From: Pseudomonas mosselii
Lineage (GTDB): Bacteria > Pseudomonadota > Gammaproteobacteria > Pseudomonadales > Pseudomonadaceae
Length of the DNA: 64,000 bases
Assembly: GCF_005796105.1 (NCBI RefSeq)
Contig: NZ_VAUO01000008.1
Location: 62,001-126,000 of the forward strand
Direction of reading: 5' to 3'
Numbering within the stretch: position 1 is the first letter of the stretch; each line of letters starts with the position of its first letter. Shown in pieces: positions 35,559 to 44,805 of this stretch. A program made the position numbers and the translations under genes. The notes beneath the pieces were generated by a model, which was not told where the DNA came from, did no database searches, and worked only from the letters and a program-made list of their open reading frames with translations.

Positions 35559-36449
35559 ATGTCCAAACGCCTGGTGCCCTCCATGACCGCCCTGCAGTGC
35601 TTCGAGGCCGCAGCCCGCCATTTGAGCTTCACCCGTGCCGCTGAAGAGCTGCACCTGACCCAGAGCGCGGTGAGCAAGCAGGTGGCGCAGCTGGAGGAGA
35701 TGCTGCGCCATCACCTGTTCCTGCGCATTCGCCGGCGCCTGCAACTGACGCCTGCCGGAGCCTTGTACCTGGCCGAGGTCAACAAGATCCTTACCCAGGT
35801 CGACATGTCGAGCCGCTACGTCCTCACTTACGGCGCCCAGACCGAAGTCTTGAAAGTAGCCACTCAACCGAGTTTCGGCGTGCGCTGGTTGATTCCGCAC
35901 CTCAAGGGCTTCGGCAAGCGCCACCCGAACATCCACCTGGATATCCGCAACGAAATGGAGCCATTCGCCTTGCTGCAAGGCTCGGCCGACGTGGTGTTCT
36001 TCTACGGCCAGGGCACCTGGCCGGGGGCTACCTGCGTGGCGCTGTTCGGTGAGGAGGTGCTGCCGGTGTGCGCCCCGGAGCTGCTGCAAGGCCGCCGTCT
36101 CACCGGGGCCGCCGAGGTGGCCGAACAGGTGCTGCTGCAAAGCACCTCGCGGCCGGAAGCCTGGCACGAGTGGTTCCTCGACCAAGGGCTACACACCGAC
36201 AACAGCTACCATGGGCCGCGCTTCGATACGTTTTATATGGCGCTGAGTGCGGCGCAGACCGGCTGCGGGGTGGCGCTGGTGCCACGCTACCTGGTAGCCA
36301 AGGAACTGGCCGAGGGCAGCCTGGTAGTGGCCTGGGAGCATGCGATGCCGAGCAGTGGCGCGCATTACCTGGCCTATGCCGAGCATGCGGCAGAAGTGCC
36401 GAAGGTGCGGGCGTTGGTGGACTGGGTCAAGGAACAACTGCCCGCGTGA
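35559..36449 (+). CDS. LysR-family regulator next to amaBA and hglS
   Basis: I use the start MSKRLVPSMTALQCFEAAAR, 296 residues. The N-terminal winged HTH (LSFTRAAEELHLTQSAVSKQVAQLE) is of the GcvA type, followed by a substrate-binding domain. It is divergent from amaB and just upstream of hglS on the same strand, so lysine-catabolic genes on both sides are plausible targets. The inducer could be a lysine intermediate; that is inference. Confidence 0.87.
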   Translation: MSKRLVPSMTALQCFEAAARHLSFTRAAEELHLTQSAVSKQVAQLEEMLRHHLFLRIRRRLQLTPAGALYLAEVNKILTQVDMSSRYVLTYGAQTEVLKVATQPSFGVRWLIPHLKGFGKRHPNIHLDIRNEMEPFALLQGSADVVFFYGQGTWPGATCVALFGEEVLPVCAPELLQGRRLTGAAEVAEQVLLQSTSRPEAWHEWFLDQGLHTDNSYHGPRFDTFYMALSAAQTGCGVALVPRYLVAKELAEGSLVVAWEHAMPSSGAHYLAYAEHAAEVPKVRALVDWVKEQLPA

Positions 36450-36561
36450 GGGCCGGCAAGATCGATCAAAAAAGGAATGAATGACCCACTTTTTTTCGCT
36501 TGTGAGCAAAGTGCATTCCCAGCTTTCATGTAACGATCCAAAACCAACCAGGAAGCTTGCG

Positions 36562-37947
36562 ATGCCCGCCCTCGATTTCGTCAGCCCCGACAGCATCCGC
36601 GCGCAGTTCTCTGCCGCCATGTCGCTCATGTACAAACAGGAAGTGCCCCTGTACGGCACGCTGCTTGAGCTGGTGAGCGAAATCAACCAGCAGGTGATGC
36701 AGCAGCAGCCCGAGGTTGCCCAGGCGTTGCGCTGGACCGGCGAGATCGAACGCCTCGACCATGAGCGCCACGGCGCCATCCGTGTCGGTACGGCCCAGGA
36801 GCTGGCCACCATCGCCCGCCTGTTCGCGGTGATGGGCATGCAGCCGGTCGGCTATTACGACCTCAGCTCAGCTGGCGTGCCGGTGCACTCCACCGCGTTC
36901 CGCGCGGTGCACGAGCAGTCGCTGCACATCAGCCCGTTCCGCGTGTTCACCTCGTTGCTGCGCCTGGAACTGATCGACAACCCCCAACTGCGCGAACTGG
37001 CCCAGGGCATTCTGGCGCAGCGCCAGATCTTCACCCCACGGGTGCTGGAACTGATCGCCCAGAGCGAGCGCGACGGCGGCCTGACCGCCAGCGACGCGAC
37101 AACCTTCGTGCAGGAGGCCTTGCACACCTTCCGCTGGCACCAGGACGCCACGGTGAGCGCCGAGCAGTACCAGCAATTGCACGACCAGCATCGCCTGATC
37201 GCCGACGTGGTCGCGTTCAAGGGACCGCACATCAACCACCTCACCCCGCGCACCTTGGACATCGATGCGATCCAGCGCGGGATGCCAGCCAAGGGTATCC
37301 CGCCCAAGGCCGTGGTCGAAGGCCCGCCCACCCGCCGTCACGCCATCTTGCTGCGCCAGACCAGCTTCAAGGCGTTGCAGGAGAACGTCGCCTTCAGTGA
37401 TGCGCAAGGCAGCCACACCGCACGCTTCGGCGAAATCGAACAACGCGGGGCGGCGCTGACGCCCAAGGGCCGCCTGCTGTACGACCGCCTGCTCGATGCC
37501 ACCCGCGCAGCCTTGGGTGGAGCGCCGACGGAGGCGAACGCCGAGCGCTACAGCACACTGCTCGCCGCGCAATTCGAAGCATTCCCCGATGACCTGGCGC
37601 AGATGCGCGAACAAGAACTGGCCTACTTCCGTTACTTCGCCACCGAAAAAGGCCTGGCCGCCCGTGGCCAGGCAGATCGCCCCAGCAGCCTGCAAGGGCT
37701 GATCGATGCCGGACACGTGCATTACGAGGCGTTGGTGTACGAAGACTTCCTGCCGGTCAGCGCGGCGGGAATCTTCCAGTCCAACCTGGGCGACGAGGGA
37801 CAGGCCGAGTACGGCAGCAACGCCAACCGCGAGGCTTTCGAAGCGGCGCTTGGGCTCACGGTGCAGGATGAGCTGGCGTTGTATGCGCAGAGCGAGCAGC
37901 GCTCGAAGCAGGCGTGTGCACAGGCGCTGGGTTTGGAGGCGATTTAA
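36562..37947 (+). CDS. hglS: 2-oxoadipate dioxygenase/decarboxylase (2-hydroxyglutarate synthase, DUF1338)
   Basis: The start MPALDFVSPDSIRAQFSAAM follows AGGAAG and gives 461 residues. His70 and Arg74 (DHERHGAIR) and His226 (GPHINHL) sit at the same numbers as the iron ligands and substrate arginine I remember for P. putida HglS, and RFGEIEQRGAAL supplies the ligand glutamate. The enzyme converts 2-oxoadipate to D-2-hydroxyglutarate in the D-lysine pathway, downstream of AmaA and AmaB. Its place two genes from amaB supports the call. Confidence 0.9.
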   Translation: MPALDFVSPDSIRAQFSAAMSLMYKQEVPLYGTLLELVSEINQQVMQQQPEVAQALRWTGEIERLDHERHGAIRVGTAQELATIARLFAVMGMQPVGYYDLSSAGVPVHSTAFRAVHEQSLHISPFRVFTSLLRLELIDNPQLRELAQGILAQRQIFTPRVLELIAQSERDGGLTASDATTFVQEALHTFRWHQDATVSAEQYQQLHDQHRLIADVVAFKGPHINHLTPRTLDIDAIQRGMPAKGIPPKAVVEGPPTRRHAILLRQTSFKALQENVAFSDAQGSHTARFGEIEQRGAALTPKGRLLYDRLLDATRAALGGAPTEANAERYSTLLAAQFEAFPDDLAQMREQELAYFRYFATEKGLAARGQADRPSSLQGLIDAGHVHYEALVYEDFLPVSAAGIFQSNLGDEGQAEYGSNANREAFEAALGLTVQDELALYAQSEQRSKQACAQALGLEAI

Positions 37948-37976
37948 GGCTCATGAGCGACGGGGGCTGTGCCGGC

Positions 37977-38135
37977 CTATTCGCGGGCAAGCCCGCTCCC
38001 ACAGGGTACGCGGCGCGCTTGCGAAATCAGTTCTCTGCGCGACAGCGCAGCCCAAAGGGCTGGGTGATCTCCCACAGGATTTCGCCCAACCTGAGGAATG
38101 TGCGGTCCCTGTGGGAGCGGGCTTGCCCGCGAATA
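37977..38135. repeat. Composite REP element with 81-bp block shared with 49.6 kb
   Basis: REP halves at each end (TTCGCGGGCAAGCCCGCTCC and GGAGCGGGCTTGCCCGCGAA) flank a block, 37998-38078, which reappears inverted at 49566-49646 with a single difference. It lies between hglS and the convergent chemoreceptor gene. Confidence 0.85.
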
Positions 38136-38165
38136 GACCAGTACAACTAACAACAGCCTCAGCCC

Positions 38166-40073
38166 TTAACGCCCCACCCGGAACCGATCCACTTCCTGGC
38201 GCAACTGCCCCGCCAGCCCTTCCAGCTCACGCGCGGTATTGGCCAGCTCGTTGGCCACATCGCGTTGTTCACTGTTGGCGTGGGCGATGCTCTGCAAGTT
38301 GCGACTGAGCACCGTCGCGGTGCTGCTCTGCTCTTGGGTGGCAGTGCTGATGACGGCGAACTGCTCGCCTGCGGTGCGGCTCTGCTCGTCGATGCGCGCC
38401 AGTGCCTCGGCCACTTTGTCGTTACGCACCAAGCCTTCCTGCATCAGCTTGTTGCCCTGCTCCAGGGTGCTGATGGCATGGCCGGTCTGCTGCTGAATGC
38501 TGGCGATCATGCCCGAGATTTCATCGGTGGCCTGGCGGGTGCGCGCCGCCAGTCCACGGACCTCATCGGCAACCACGGCAAACCCACGCCCCTGCTCACC
38601 GGCGCGCGCCGCCTCGATGGCCGCGTTGAGTGCCAATAAGTTGGTTTGCTCGGCAATGGCGGTGATCGTACCGACAATTCCGCCGATTTCCTGGGAACGT
38701 GCACCGAGGGTATCCATTACCGTGGCGGTGCCGCCCAGCGCTTCGGCGATCTGCTTGAGCGAGGCCGAAGCCTCGTCCATGGCGCTGCGCCCGATGCGGG
38801 TCTGCTGGGCGTTGTCGCGAGCCATGCGCTCGGTTCCGGCCATATTGTCGGCGATGTTCATCGAAGTGGCGCTGAACTCCTCCACCGCGCCGGCCATGCT
38901 GGTGATCTCGCCTGACTGCTGCTCCATGCCTTCGCACGCCCCCGAAGACAATCCGGCCAACGAGCGCGCACGACCGCTGACCTGCTCGGAGGCGCTGCGA
39001 ATGTGCTCGACCATGGTCGACAGCGCATCGCCCATCGTGTTGAAACTGCGCGCCAGTTGGCCGATCTCGTCATGGCTGGTGACGTTCAGGCGAGCGTTCA
39101 GGTCGCCAGCTCCCAAGGCCTCGGCCTGACGCACCAGGTCGCCCAGCGGACGCAGCTTGCGCCGCAGCAACCAATGCGTGGCGGCCACGGCCAGCAGCAT
39201 CGCCAGCAGGCTGCCGATGGCCAGGCGCAAGCCCACGCTCCAAGTCACTTCGCGAATTTCCGCCTTCGGCATGCTGGCCACCACGGTCCACGGGCCCTCG
39301 GCGAACGGCGCGCTGACGCTGAACAGGTCCTGGTCGGCATTGGCGGGTGCCACCAACCATTGGTCCTTTTCGTCACGGATCGCCAAAGAGCCGGTCTGGC
39401 CGATGCGGAAACGTTTGAGGTTGGCAAACTGGGTGTTCTGCGCATCGGTGTAGTCGAAACCGACAAACAGTACCGCGATCACGCGGCCCGCAGCATCACG
39501 CACCGGTACGTAGCGGGTCATGTAGTTGCGTTCGAACAAGACGGCCCGACCGACGTAGGTCTGCCCGGCCATCAACTTGCCGTAGGCCGGGTGCTGGCGA
39601 TCGAGCTGGGTGCCAATGGCGCGGCTGCCATCCTGCTTGGTCAGGCTGGTGCTGATGCGCACGAAGTCATCGCCGCTGCGCACGAACACCGTGGCGACAC
39701 CGGCGGTCATCTGCTGGAATTCGTCGACCTGCTGGAAATCGTTGTTCAGCAGGTGCTCGCCCAGGTAGAGCGCGGGCGTCGCGGTGCCGGCCACATTGAC
39801 CGTTTCGTCCGCGTGCAAGGACAGGCCCGTGGCGAAACGGCGCTCGAACAAGCCGCTCAGGCGCTGGGTGTTGTCCTTGAGCGAACCGTGGAAGGTGTCG
39901 AGCTGGTCGGCCAGCAACCGCGCCTCACTGCCCAGGTGTTTCTGGCGAGTGGCGAGGTTGGCGTCATCCAGCGAACGCAGGGCGAACAAGGTACTGCCGG
40001 AAATCACCAGCGCCAGCACGACGGCGAGGGCGATCCCGAGCTGCGAGGCGATTCGGGCACGCGGTTGAGACAT
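38166..40073 (-). CDS. Methyl-accepting chemotaxis protein with Cache-type sensor domain
   Basis: The start MSQPRARIASQLGIALAVVL gives 635 residues. A membrane helix (about 11-32), a periplasmic Cache_3/Cache_2-like region (to about 290, with RYVPVRDAAGRVIAVLFVGF), a second helix (LAIGSLLAMLLAVAATHWLL), a HAMP domain and the cytoplasmic hairpin with EQTNLLALNAAIEAARAGEQ are visible. It lacks a C-terminal CheR-binding pentapeptide. The ligand is not deducible. It is a single-gene unit. Confidence 0.92.
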   Translation of the reverse strand: MSQPRARIASQLGIALAVVLALVISGSTLFALRSLDDANLATRQKHLGSEARLLADQLDTFHGSLKDNTQRLSGLFERRFATGLSLHADETVNVAGTATPALYLGEHLLNNDFQQVDEFQQMTAGVATVFVRSGDDFVRISTSLTKQDGSRAIGTQLDRQHPAYGKLMAGQTYVGRAVLFERNYMTRYVPVRDAAGRVIAVLFVGFDYTDAQNTQFANLKRFRIGQTGSLAIRDEKDQWLVAPANADQDLFSVSAPFAEGPWTVVASMPKAEIREVTWSVGLRLAIGSLLAMLLAVAATHWLLRRKLRPLGDLVRQAEALGAGDLNARLNVTSHDEIGQLARSFNTMGDALSTMVEHIRSASEQVSGRARSLAGLSSGACEGMEQQSGEITSMAGAVEEFSATSMNIADNMAGTERMARDNAQQTRIGRSAMDEASASLKQIAEALGGTATVMDTLGARSQEIGGIVGTITAIAEQTNLLALNAAIEAARAGEQGRGFAVVADEVRGLAARTRQATDEISGMIASIQQQTGHAISTLEQGNKLMQEGLVRNDKVAEALARIDEQSRTAGEQFAVISTATQEQSSTATVLSRNLQSIAHANSEQRDVANELANTARELEGLAGQLRQEVDRFRVGR

Positions 40074-40254
40074 GGAAAGCTCCTGGCAGAAGGCCGGGAT
40101 CATCCTGATCACACTGACCGCCCGCGGATTATCGACGGGAAATCGCATCCTCTTCGGGGATGCTTGTGCTAGTGAATCGGCGGCGCAAATGAATACTTGA
40201 GCGTCGGACGAGGGTATTCGCAAACCTTTGCGACGTGCGGCAGCGTCAACGCTA

Positions 40255-41184
40255 TCAGGCCTGCGCCGACAACACCTGCACAGCGGGTAAATCCACCGCC
40301 TCCGCCTCTTGCTGCAAGAACAGACTCAAGCGTCCCAGCCGCTCCCCACCAGGTCGGGTGCGCGGCCAGACCAGGTAGTAGTCCAGACCACTGGGCACCG
40401 CCGTTGGCCAGGGCAAGCTCAGCCGGCGCTGGGCAACATCCTCGGCCACCATCAGCAGGTCGCCCATGGAAATGCCATATCCCCGAGCGGCGGCGATCAT
40501 GCCCAGCTCCAAGGTATCGAACACCTGCCCCCCCTTGAGCGACACGGCGTCCAGCAGCCCCATGCGCGCCAGCCAGGCACGCCAGTCGCGCTTGTCGGGG
40601 GTAGGATGCAGCAGCTCGACAGCCGCCAGGCGCCGCGCATCCCAAGGCGCATCGTCCAGCAGGTCAGGCGCGCCCACCGGGATCAGCAACTCGGCGAACA
40701 AACGACGCACCTCCCAATCAGCCGGAAACACGCCGTCGCTGAGTAACACCGCGCAATCGAAAGGTTCCTGGTTGAAGTCGACATGGTCGACGTCCATCCA
40801 GGCGCTGGTCAGTTGCACTTCGTTGCCCGGCTGCAGATGCCGAAAGCGGCTCAGGCGGGCGAGCAGCCAGCGCATGGTCAACGTCGAGGGCGCCTTCATA
40901 CGCAAGATGTCGTCTTCGCCGCGCAATGCTTCGCACGCCCGCTCCAGCGCGGCGAAGCCGTCGCGCACACCCGGCAACAGCATACGTGCGGCCTCGGTGA
41001 GTTGCAGGCTACGGCCGTTGCGCACGAACAGCTTGCAGGCGAAGTGCTCCTCCAGGGTGCGGATATGTCGGCTGACCGCGCTCTGGGTGATCGACAGCTC
41101 GTCACCGGCGCGAGTGAAAGAGCTCAGCCGGGCAGCGGCTTCGAATGCGCGCAACGCATAGAGCGGGGGAAGCTGGCGAGACAT
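40255..41184 (-). CDS. LysR-family transcriptional regulator
   Basis: The 309-residue protein has a GcvA/AmpR-type winged HTH (SSFTRAGDELSITQSAVSRH) and a substrate-binding domain. It is divergent from the MATE efflux gene with about 155 bases between the starts, so control of that pump is likely. No LysR box (T-N11-A) was convincing by eye. Confidence 0.88.
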   Translation of the reverse strand: MSRQLPPLYALRAFEAAARLSSFTRAGDELSITQSAVSRHIRTLEEHFACKLFVRNGRSLQLTEAARMLLPGVRDGFAALERACEALRGEDDILRMKAPSTLTMRWLLARLSRFRHLQPGNEVQLTSAWMDVDHVDFNQEPFDCAVLLSDGVFPADWEVRRLFAELLIPVGAPDLLDDAPWDARRLAAVELLHPTPDKRDWRAWLARMGLLDAVSLKGGQVFDTLELGMIAAARGYGISMGDLLMVAEDVAQRRLSLPWPTAVPSGLDYYLVWPRTRPGGERLGRLSLFLQQEAEAVDLPAVQVLSAQA

Positions 41185-41339
41185 GAGTTACCTATGATGC
41201 GGGGGCCAAGGAGGTAGATCAGAGCATACAGGCATGAGTCAAACTCATGTGAGTGATCGCTTTTATCCTTTTGTGCAAAGTTGACCGAGGCCTCAGAATC
41301 GAGCGCTCGCCCTCAGTACCCTGCACAAGGATCGCCTCC

Positions 41340-42725
41340 ATGCACGTTGCGCCTACTACCGAACTCAAGGCTTTGCTGCGCCTGGCCGGGCCGCTGATCG
41401 CCTCGCAGTTGGCGCACATGCTGATGGTGCTCACCGACACCTTGATGATGGCCCGCATCAGCCCCCAGGCCCTGGCCGGGGGTGGGTTGGGTGCGGCCAG
41501 CTATTCGTTCGTGTCGATCTTCTGCCTGGGTATCATCGCGGCGGTCGGCACGCTGGTGGCGATCCGCAAGGGCGCCAACGACACCGTCGGCGCCACGCGC
41601 CTGGCGCAGAACGGCCTGTGGCTGGCCTGGGGCCTGGCCTTGGCGGCAGCGCTGGTGCTGTGGAATCTCAAGCCCGCCTTGCTGCTGTTCGGGCAAAAGC
41701 CCGAGAACGTCGACTCGGCCATGCAGTTCCTCACCCTGCTGCCGCTGGCCCTGCCCGGCTACCTGACCTTCATGGCCCTGCGCGGCTTCACCAGCGCCCT
41801 GGGGCGCTCGACACCAGTAATGGTCATCAGCCTGGTGGGTACGGTGCTCAACTACGTGCTCAACCATGCGCTGATCGAAGGCTTGTTTGGCCTACCCAGC
41901 CTGGGACTGCTGGGCATCGGGCTGGTCACCGCCGTGGTCTCGATGGGCATGGCCATCGCCTTGGCGCTGTACATCCGCTGGCACCCGGCCTACACCGACT
42001 ACCCGCTGCGCAAGGGCCTGTCGCGGCCCTCGCTGCCGGCGCTACGTGAACTGTGGCGTCTGGGGCTACCGATCGGCGGAACCTATATGGTCGAGGTCGG
42101 CCTGTTCGCCTTCGCCGCGCTGTGCATGGGCGTGCTGGGCAGCACCGAGCTTGCCGCGCACCAGATCGCCCTGCAGATCGTCTCCACTGCGTTCATGGTG
42201 CCGACCGGGCTTTCCTACGCGGTGACGATGCGCGTCGGGCTGTACTACGGCGCGGGCAACCTGCTGGCAGCGCGCAGCGCCGGACGGGTGGGGATCAGCT
42301 TTGGCGCCACGCTGATGCTGGGCTTCGCAGCGCTGTTCCTACTGCTGCCCGAGCCACTGGTGGCGTTGCTGGTGGACCGGCATGATCCGGCCTTCGCGGC
42401 GATCTTCCAGCTGGCGGTGCAACTGTTGATGGTAGCGGCCTGGTTCGAGCTGTTCGATGGCGTGCAGACCATCGCCATGGGCTCGATCCGCGGGCTCAAG
42501 GATGCACGCACGACCTTCCTGATCGGCGCGGTGTGCTATTGGCTGGTGGGCGCGCCGGCTGCATGGCTGTTCGCGTTCAATCTAGGCGGTGGGGCGCAGG
42601 GCATCTGGTGGGGACTGGCGTTGGGGCTGGCGTGTGCATCGGTAGCGCTGACCTTTGCCTTCGAGTGGCGGATGAAGCGCATGATCGGCAAGGCAGGCGG
42701 CATCGAAGCCGCCGTCACCACGTAA
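41340..42725 (+). CDS. MATE-family multidrug efflux transporter (NorM/PmpM-like)
   Basis: The start MHVAPTTELKALLRLAGPLI gives 461 residues with 12 predicted membrane helices in two homologous halves, the usual MATE length. Conserved MATE features include ASQLAHMLMVLTDTLMMARI in helix 1 and ELAAHQIALQIVSTAFMVP in helix 7. The family exports cationic drugs using sodium or protons. It ends one base before a large REPIN. Confidence 0.9.
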   Translation: MHVAPTTELKALLRLAGPLIASQLAHMLMVLTDTLMMARISPQALAGGGLGAASYSFVSIFCLGIIAAVGTLVAIRKGANDTVGATRLAQNGLWLAWGLALAAALVLWNLKPALLLFGQKPENVDSAMQFLTLLPLALPGYLTFMALRGFTSALGRSTPVMVISLVGTVLNYVLNHALIEGLFGLPSLGLLGIGLVTAVVSMGMAIALALYIRWHPAYTDYPLRKGLSRPSLPALRELWRLGLPIGGTYMVEVGLFAFAALCMGVLGSTELAAHQIALQIVSTAFMVPTGLSYAVTMRVGLYYGAGNLLAARSAGRVGISFGATLMLGFAALFLLLPEPLVALLVDRHDPAFAAIFQLAVQLLMVAAWFELFDGVQTIAMGSIRGLKDARTTFLIGAVCYWLVGAPAAWLFAFNLGGGAQGIWWGLALGLACASVALTFAFEWRMKRMIGKAGGIEAAVTT

Positions 42726-42726
42726 C

Positions 42727-42845
42727 CCTGTAGGAGCGGCCTTGTGTCGCGAATGGGCTGCGAAGCGGCCCCGACGATCGTGCATGGGACTGAGATCCTG
42801 GGGCCGCTACGCGCCCCATTCGCGACACAAGGCCGCTCCTACAGG
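42727..42845. repeat. REPIN with 31-bp perfect arms, overlapping a gene end
   Basis: CCTGTAGGAGCGGCCTTGTG... (42727-42757) is exactly inverted at 42815-42845. The right arm contains the last codon and TAG stop of the convergent GGDEF/EAL gene. A smaller inner palindrome (GCGGCCCC/GGGGCCGC) extends the structure. Confidence 0.92.
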
Positions 42846-44506
42846 ACGTCCGCTAGCTTTGGCTTTGGGGCCTGCAACAGGTACTCGATCAACTCGGCCA
42901 CCGGTAGCGGCCGGCTGACTAGGAAGCCCTGCACCTGGTCACAGCCGAAAGCATGCAGCAAAGCCATCTGCTCATCGCTCTCGACCCCTTCTGCCACCAC
43001 TTCCAGGTTGAGGTTGTGGGCCAGGTTGATCATCGCATGCACCAGCTTGCGGTTTTCTTCGCGCTGCTCCATGCCGGCGACGAAGCTGCGGTCGACCTTG
43101 AGCAAGGTGATCGGCAAGCTGTTCAGGTGCACGAACGAGGAAAATCCGGTGCCGAAGTCGTCTAGCGAGAAGCGCACGCCCAGCCGCCCCAGGGCGTCCA
43201 TGGTCTGGCGCACCACTTCGTTGCGGCGCATCACGGCGGTTTCGGTCAGTTCGAACTCCAGCCAGCGCGCATCTACCTCGTGCTCGATGATCAACCGGCT
43301 CAGGGTGGCCAGCAACTGGCTGTCCTGGAACTGGCGGAAGCTCAGGTTCACCGCCATGTGCAGGGGGGCCAGGCCATGCTCGCGCAGCGACTGCATGTCG
43401 CGCAACGCGCGGCAGATCACCCAGTAGCCCAACGGCACGATCAGCCCGCTCTGCTCGGCCAGCGGCACGAACTCGCTGGGCGGCAGCAAGCCACGTTCGG
43501 GGTGGTTCCAGCGCACCAGCGCCTCCAGGCCGACGATCTGGCCATCGGCGAGGTTCAGGCGTGGCTGGTAGTGCAGTTCCAGCTCATCACGGCGCAGGGC
43601 GCGGCGCAGCTCGCTTTCCAGGTCGGCGAGGCTGCGTGCGTTACGGTTGATGCGCTCGTTGAACACGTGGAAGGTGCAGCCCTGGCTACCCTTGGCCTGG
43701 CGCATGGCAATGTGCGCATGCCACATCAGTGGGTCGGCACCGGCCTGGGCGCGAGCGTGGGCCAGCCCCAGGCTGCAACCGAGCAGCAAGCTCTCGCCGT
43801 CGATCCAGTAGGGTTCGGCCAGGGCCTCGACGATGCGCTCGGCCAGCCACTCGGCACGATTGGCGTCACGCCGGGTGTCGATCAGCAAGGCGAACTCGTC
43901 GCTGCCCAGGCGCGCCAACTGATCGCCAGCCTCCAGCTGCTTCTGCAAGCGTGCCACCACTTGCAAGATCAGGCGATCGCCGCCCTGATGACCGAGGGCG
44001 TCATTGACGTGACGGAAGTTGTCCAGATCGAGGTGGCCGAGGGCCAGGCCGCGACCTTCGTTCTCGGCCAGGCGCGCCGTCAGCAAAGCGTGGAAACCCT
44101 GGCGGTTGGCGATGCCGGTGAGCGGATCTTGCTCGGCCAGGCGCTGCAACGTGGCCACCAGCACACCGCGCTCGCGTACATGGCGCAGGGAGCGGCGCAG
44201 GGTGTCGCTGCTCAGTTGCGCCCGCACCAGCCAGTCGCTGACACCAACCGGCGCGGTGCCGGGCTCGTGCTCCAGCAGCAGGATAGTCGGCAACTCGCAG
44301 CGCCCCGGCGCGGGTTGCAGTGCAGGCGTGGACAGCACCACGGCCTGGCGGTCATTGGCGAACAGGCTGTCCACCGCAGCCCAGTTCGGCGCGGTCAGTA
44401 GCACCACGCTGCCAGCCATCGGCTGCAGGCACTCGCGCAGGCTCGCGGCCCACTCAGGCTCATCGGCCAACAGCAGCAAACGCAGGGGGTCGGCGGGCGT
44501 GGACAA
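42839..44506 (-). CDS. GGDEF-EAL protein with degenerate GGDEF motif, probable c-di-GMP phosphodiesterase
   Basis: Translation begins at TTG with GGAG five bases upstream (555 aa). An N-terminal pseudo-receiver-like region (1-120) lacks a clear phosphorylation site. The GGDEF domain has RLGSDEFALL instead of GGDEF, so cyclase activity is doubtful. The EAL domain keeps GLEALVRWNHP, DDFGTGFSS and VVAEGVE, so phosphodiesterase activity is likely. A Fur-box-like palindrome lies 55 bases upstream of the start. The stop codon is inside a REPIN arm. Confidence 0.88.
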   Translation of the reverse strand: MSTPADPLRLLLLADEPEWAASLRECLQPMAGSVVLLTAPNWAAVDSLFANDRQAVVLSTPALQPAPGRCELPTILLLEHEPGTAPVGVSDWLVRAQLSSDTLRRSLRHVRERGVLVATLQRLAEQDPLTGIANRQGFHALLTARLAENEGRGLALGHLDLDNFRHVNDALGHQGGDRLILQVVARLQKQLEAGDQLARLGSDEFALLIDTRRDANRAEWLAERIVEALAEPYWIDGESLLLGCSLGLAHARAQAGADPLMWHAHIAMRQAKGSQGCTFHVFNERINRNARSLADLESELRRALRRDELELHYQPRLNLADGQIVGLEALVRWNHPERGLLPPSEFVPLAEQSGLIVPLGYWVICRALRDMQSLREHGLAPLHMAVNLSFRQFQDSQLLATLSRLIIEHEVDARWLEFELTETAVMRRNEVVRQTMDALGRLGVRFSLDDFGTGFSSFVHLNSLPITLLKVDRSFVAGMEQREENRKLVHAMINLAHNLNLEVVAEGVESDEQMALLHAFGCDQVQGFLVSRPLPVAELIEYLLQAPKPKLADVL

Positions 44507-44561
44507 GCAGGCTCCTTAGACATGGACGGTAGAACGAGGGACGCGGTCTATCCTACCGCAC

Positions 44562-44582
44562 AAGTGAAAATGATTTTCACTT
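44562..44582. promoter_or_regulatory. Fur-box-like 21-bp palindrome
   Basis: AAGTGAAAAT-G-ATTTTCACTT has perfect 10-base arms and the core GAAAATGATTTTC, close to the Fur consensus GATAATGATAATC. It lies upstream of the GGDEF-EAL gene on one side and rep (about 225 bases) on the other. Confidence 0.5.
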
Positions 44583-44805
44583 TTAGTCATGGCCCATCTC
44601 TGGCCTGTACCCGACGTATTTTGACGTGCATCCTGCGCGAAACCGACGCAACCGGCAAACGGGATTTCGGCGTTTGGGCGCAAGCCTGCCAGGCGTCAGG
44701 CAGGATTCGTGCAAAACGTTGACTCTCGCGTCAGACGGTCACGCCATAACCGGCCCATGCCTGCTAGAATGCGCGGCTATTTTCTGGTGACCCCCGGTTT
44801 CTAGC

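Noticed and set aside
42727..42845. Possible CRISPR or IS ends because of long repeats
   Set aside because: There are only paired inverted REP arms with variable loops, no regular spacer series and no transposase or cas gene; REPIN is the right description.
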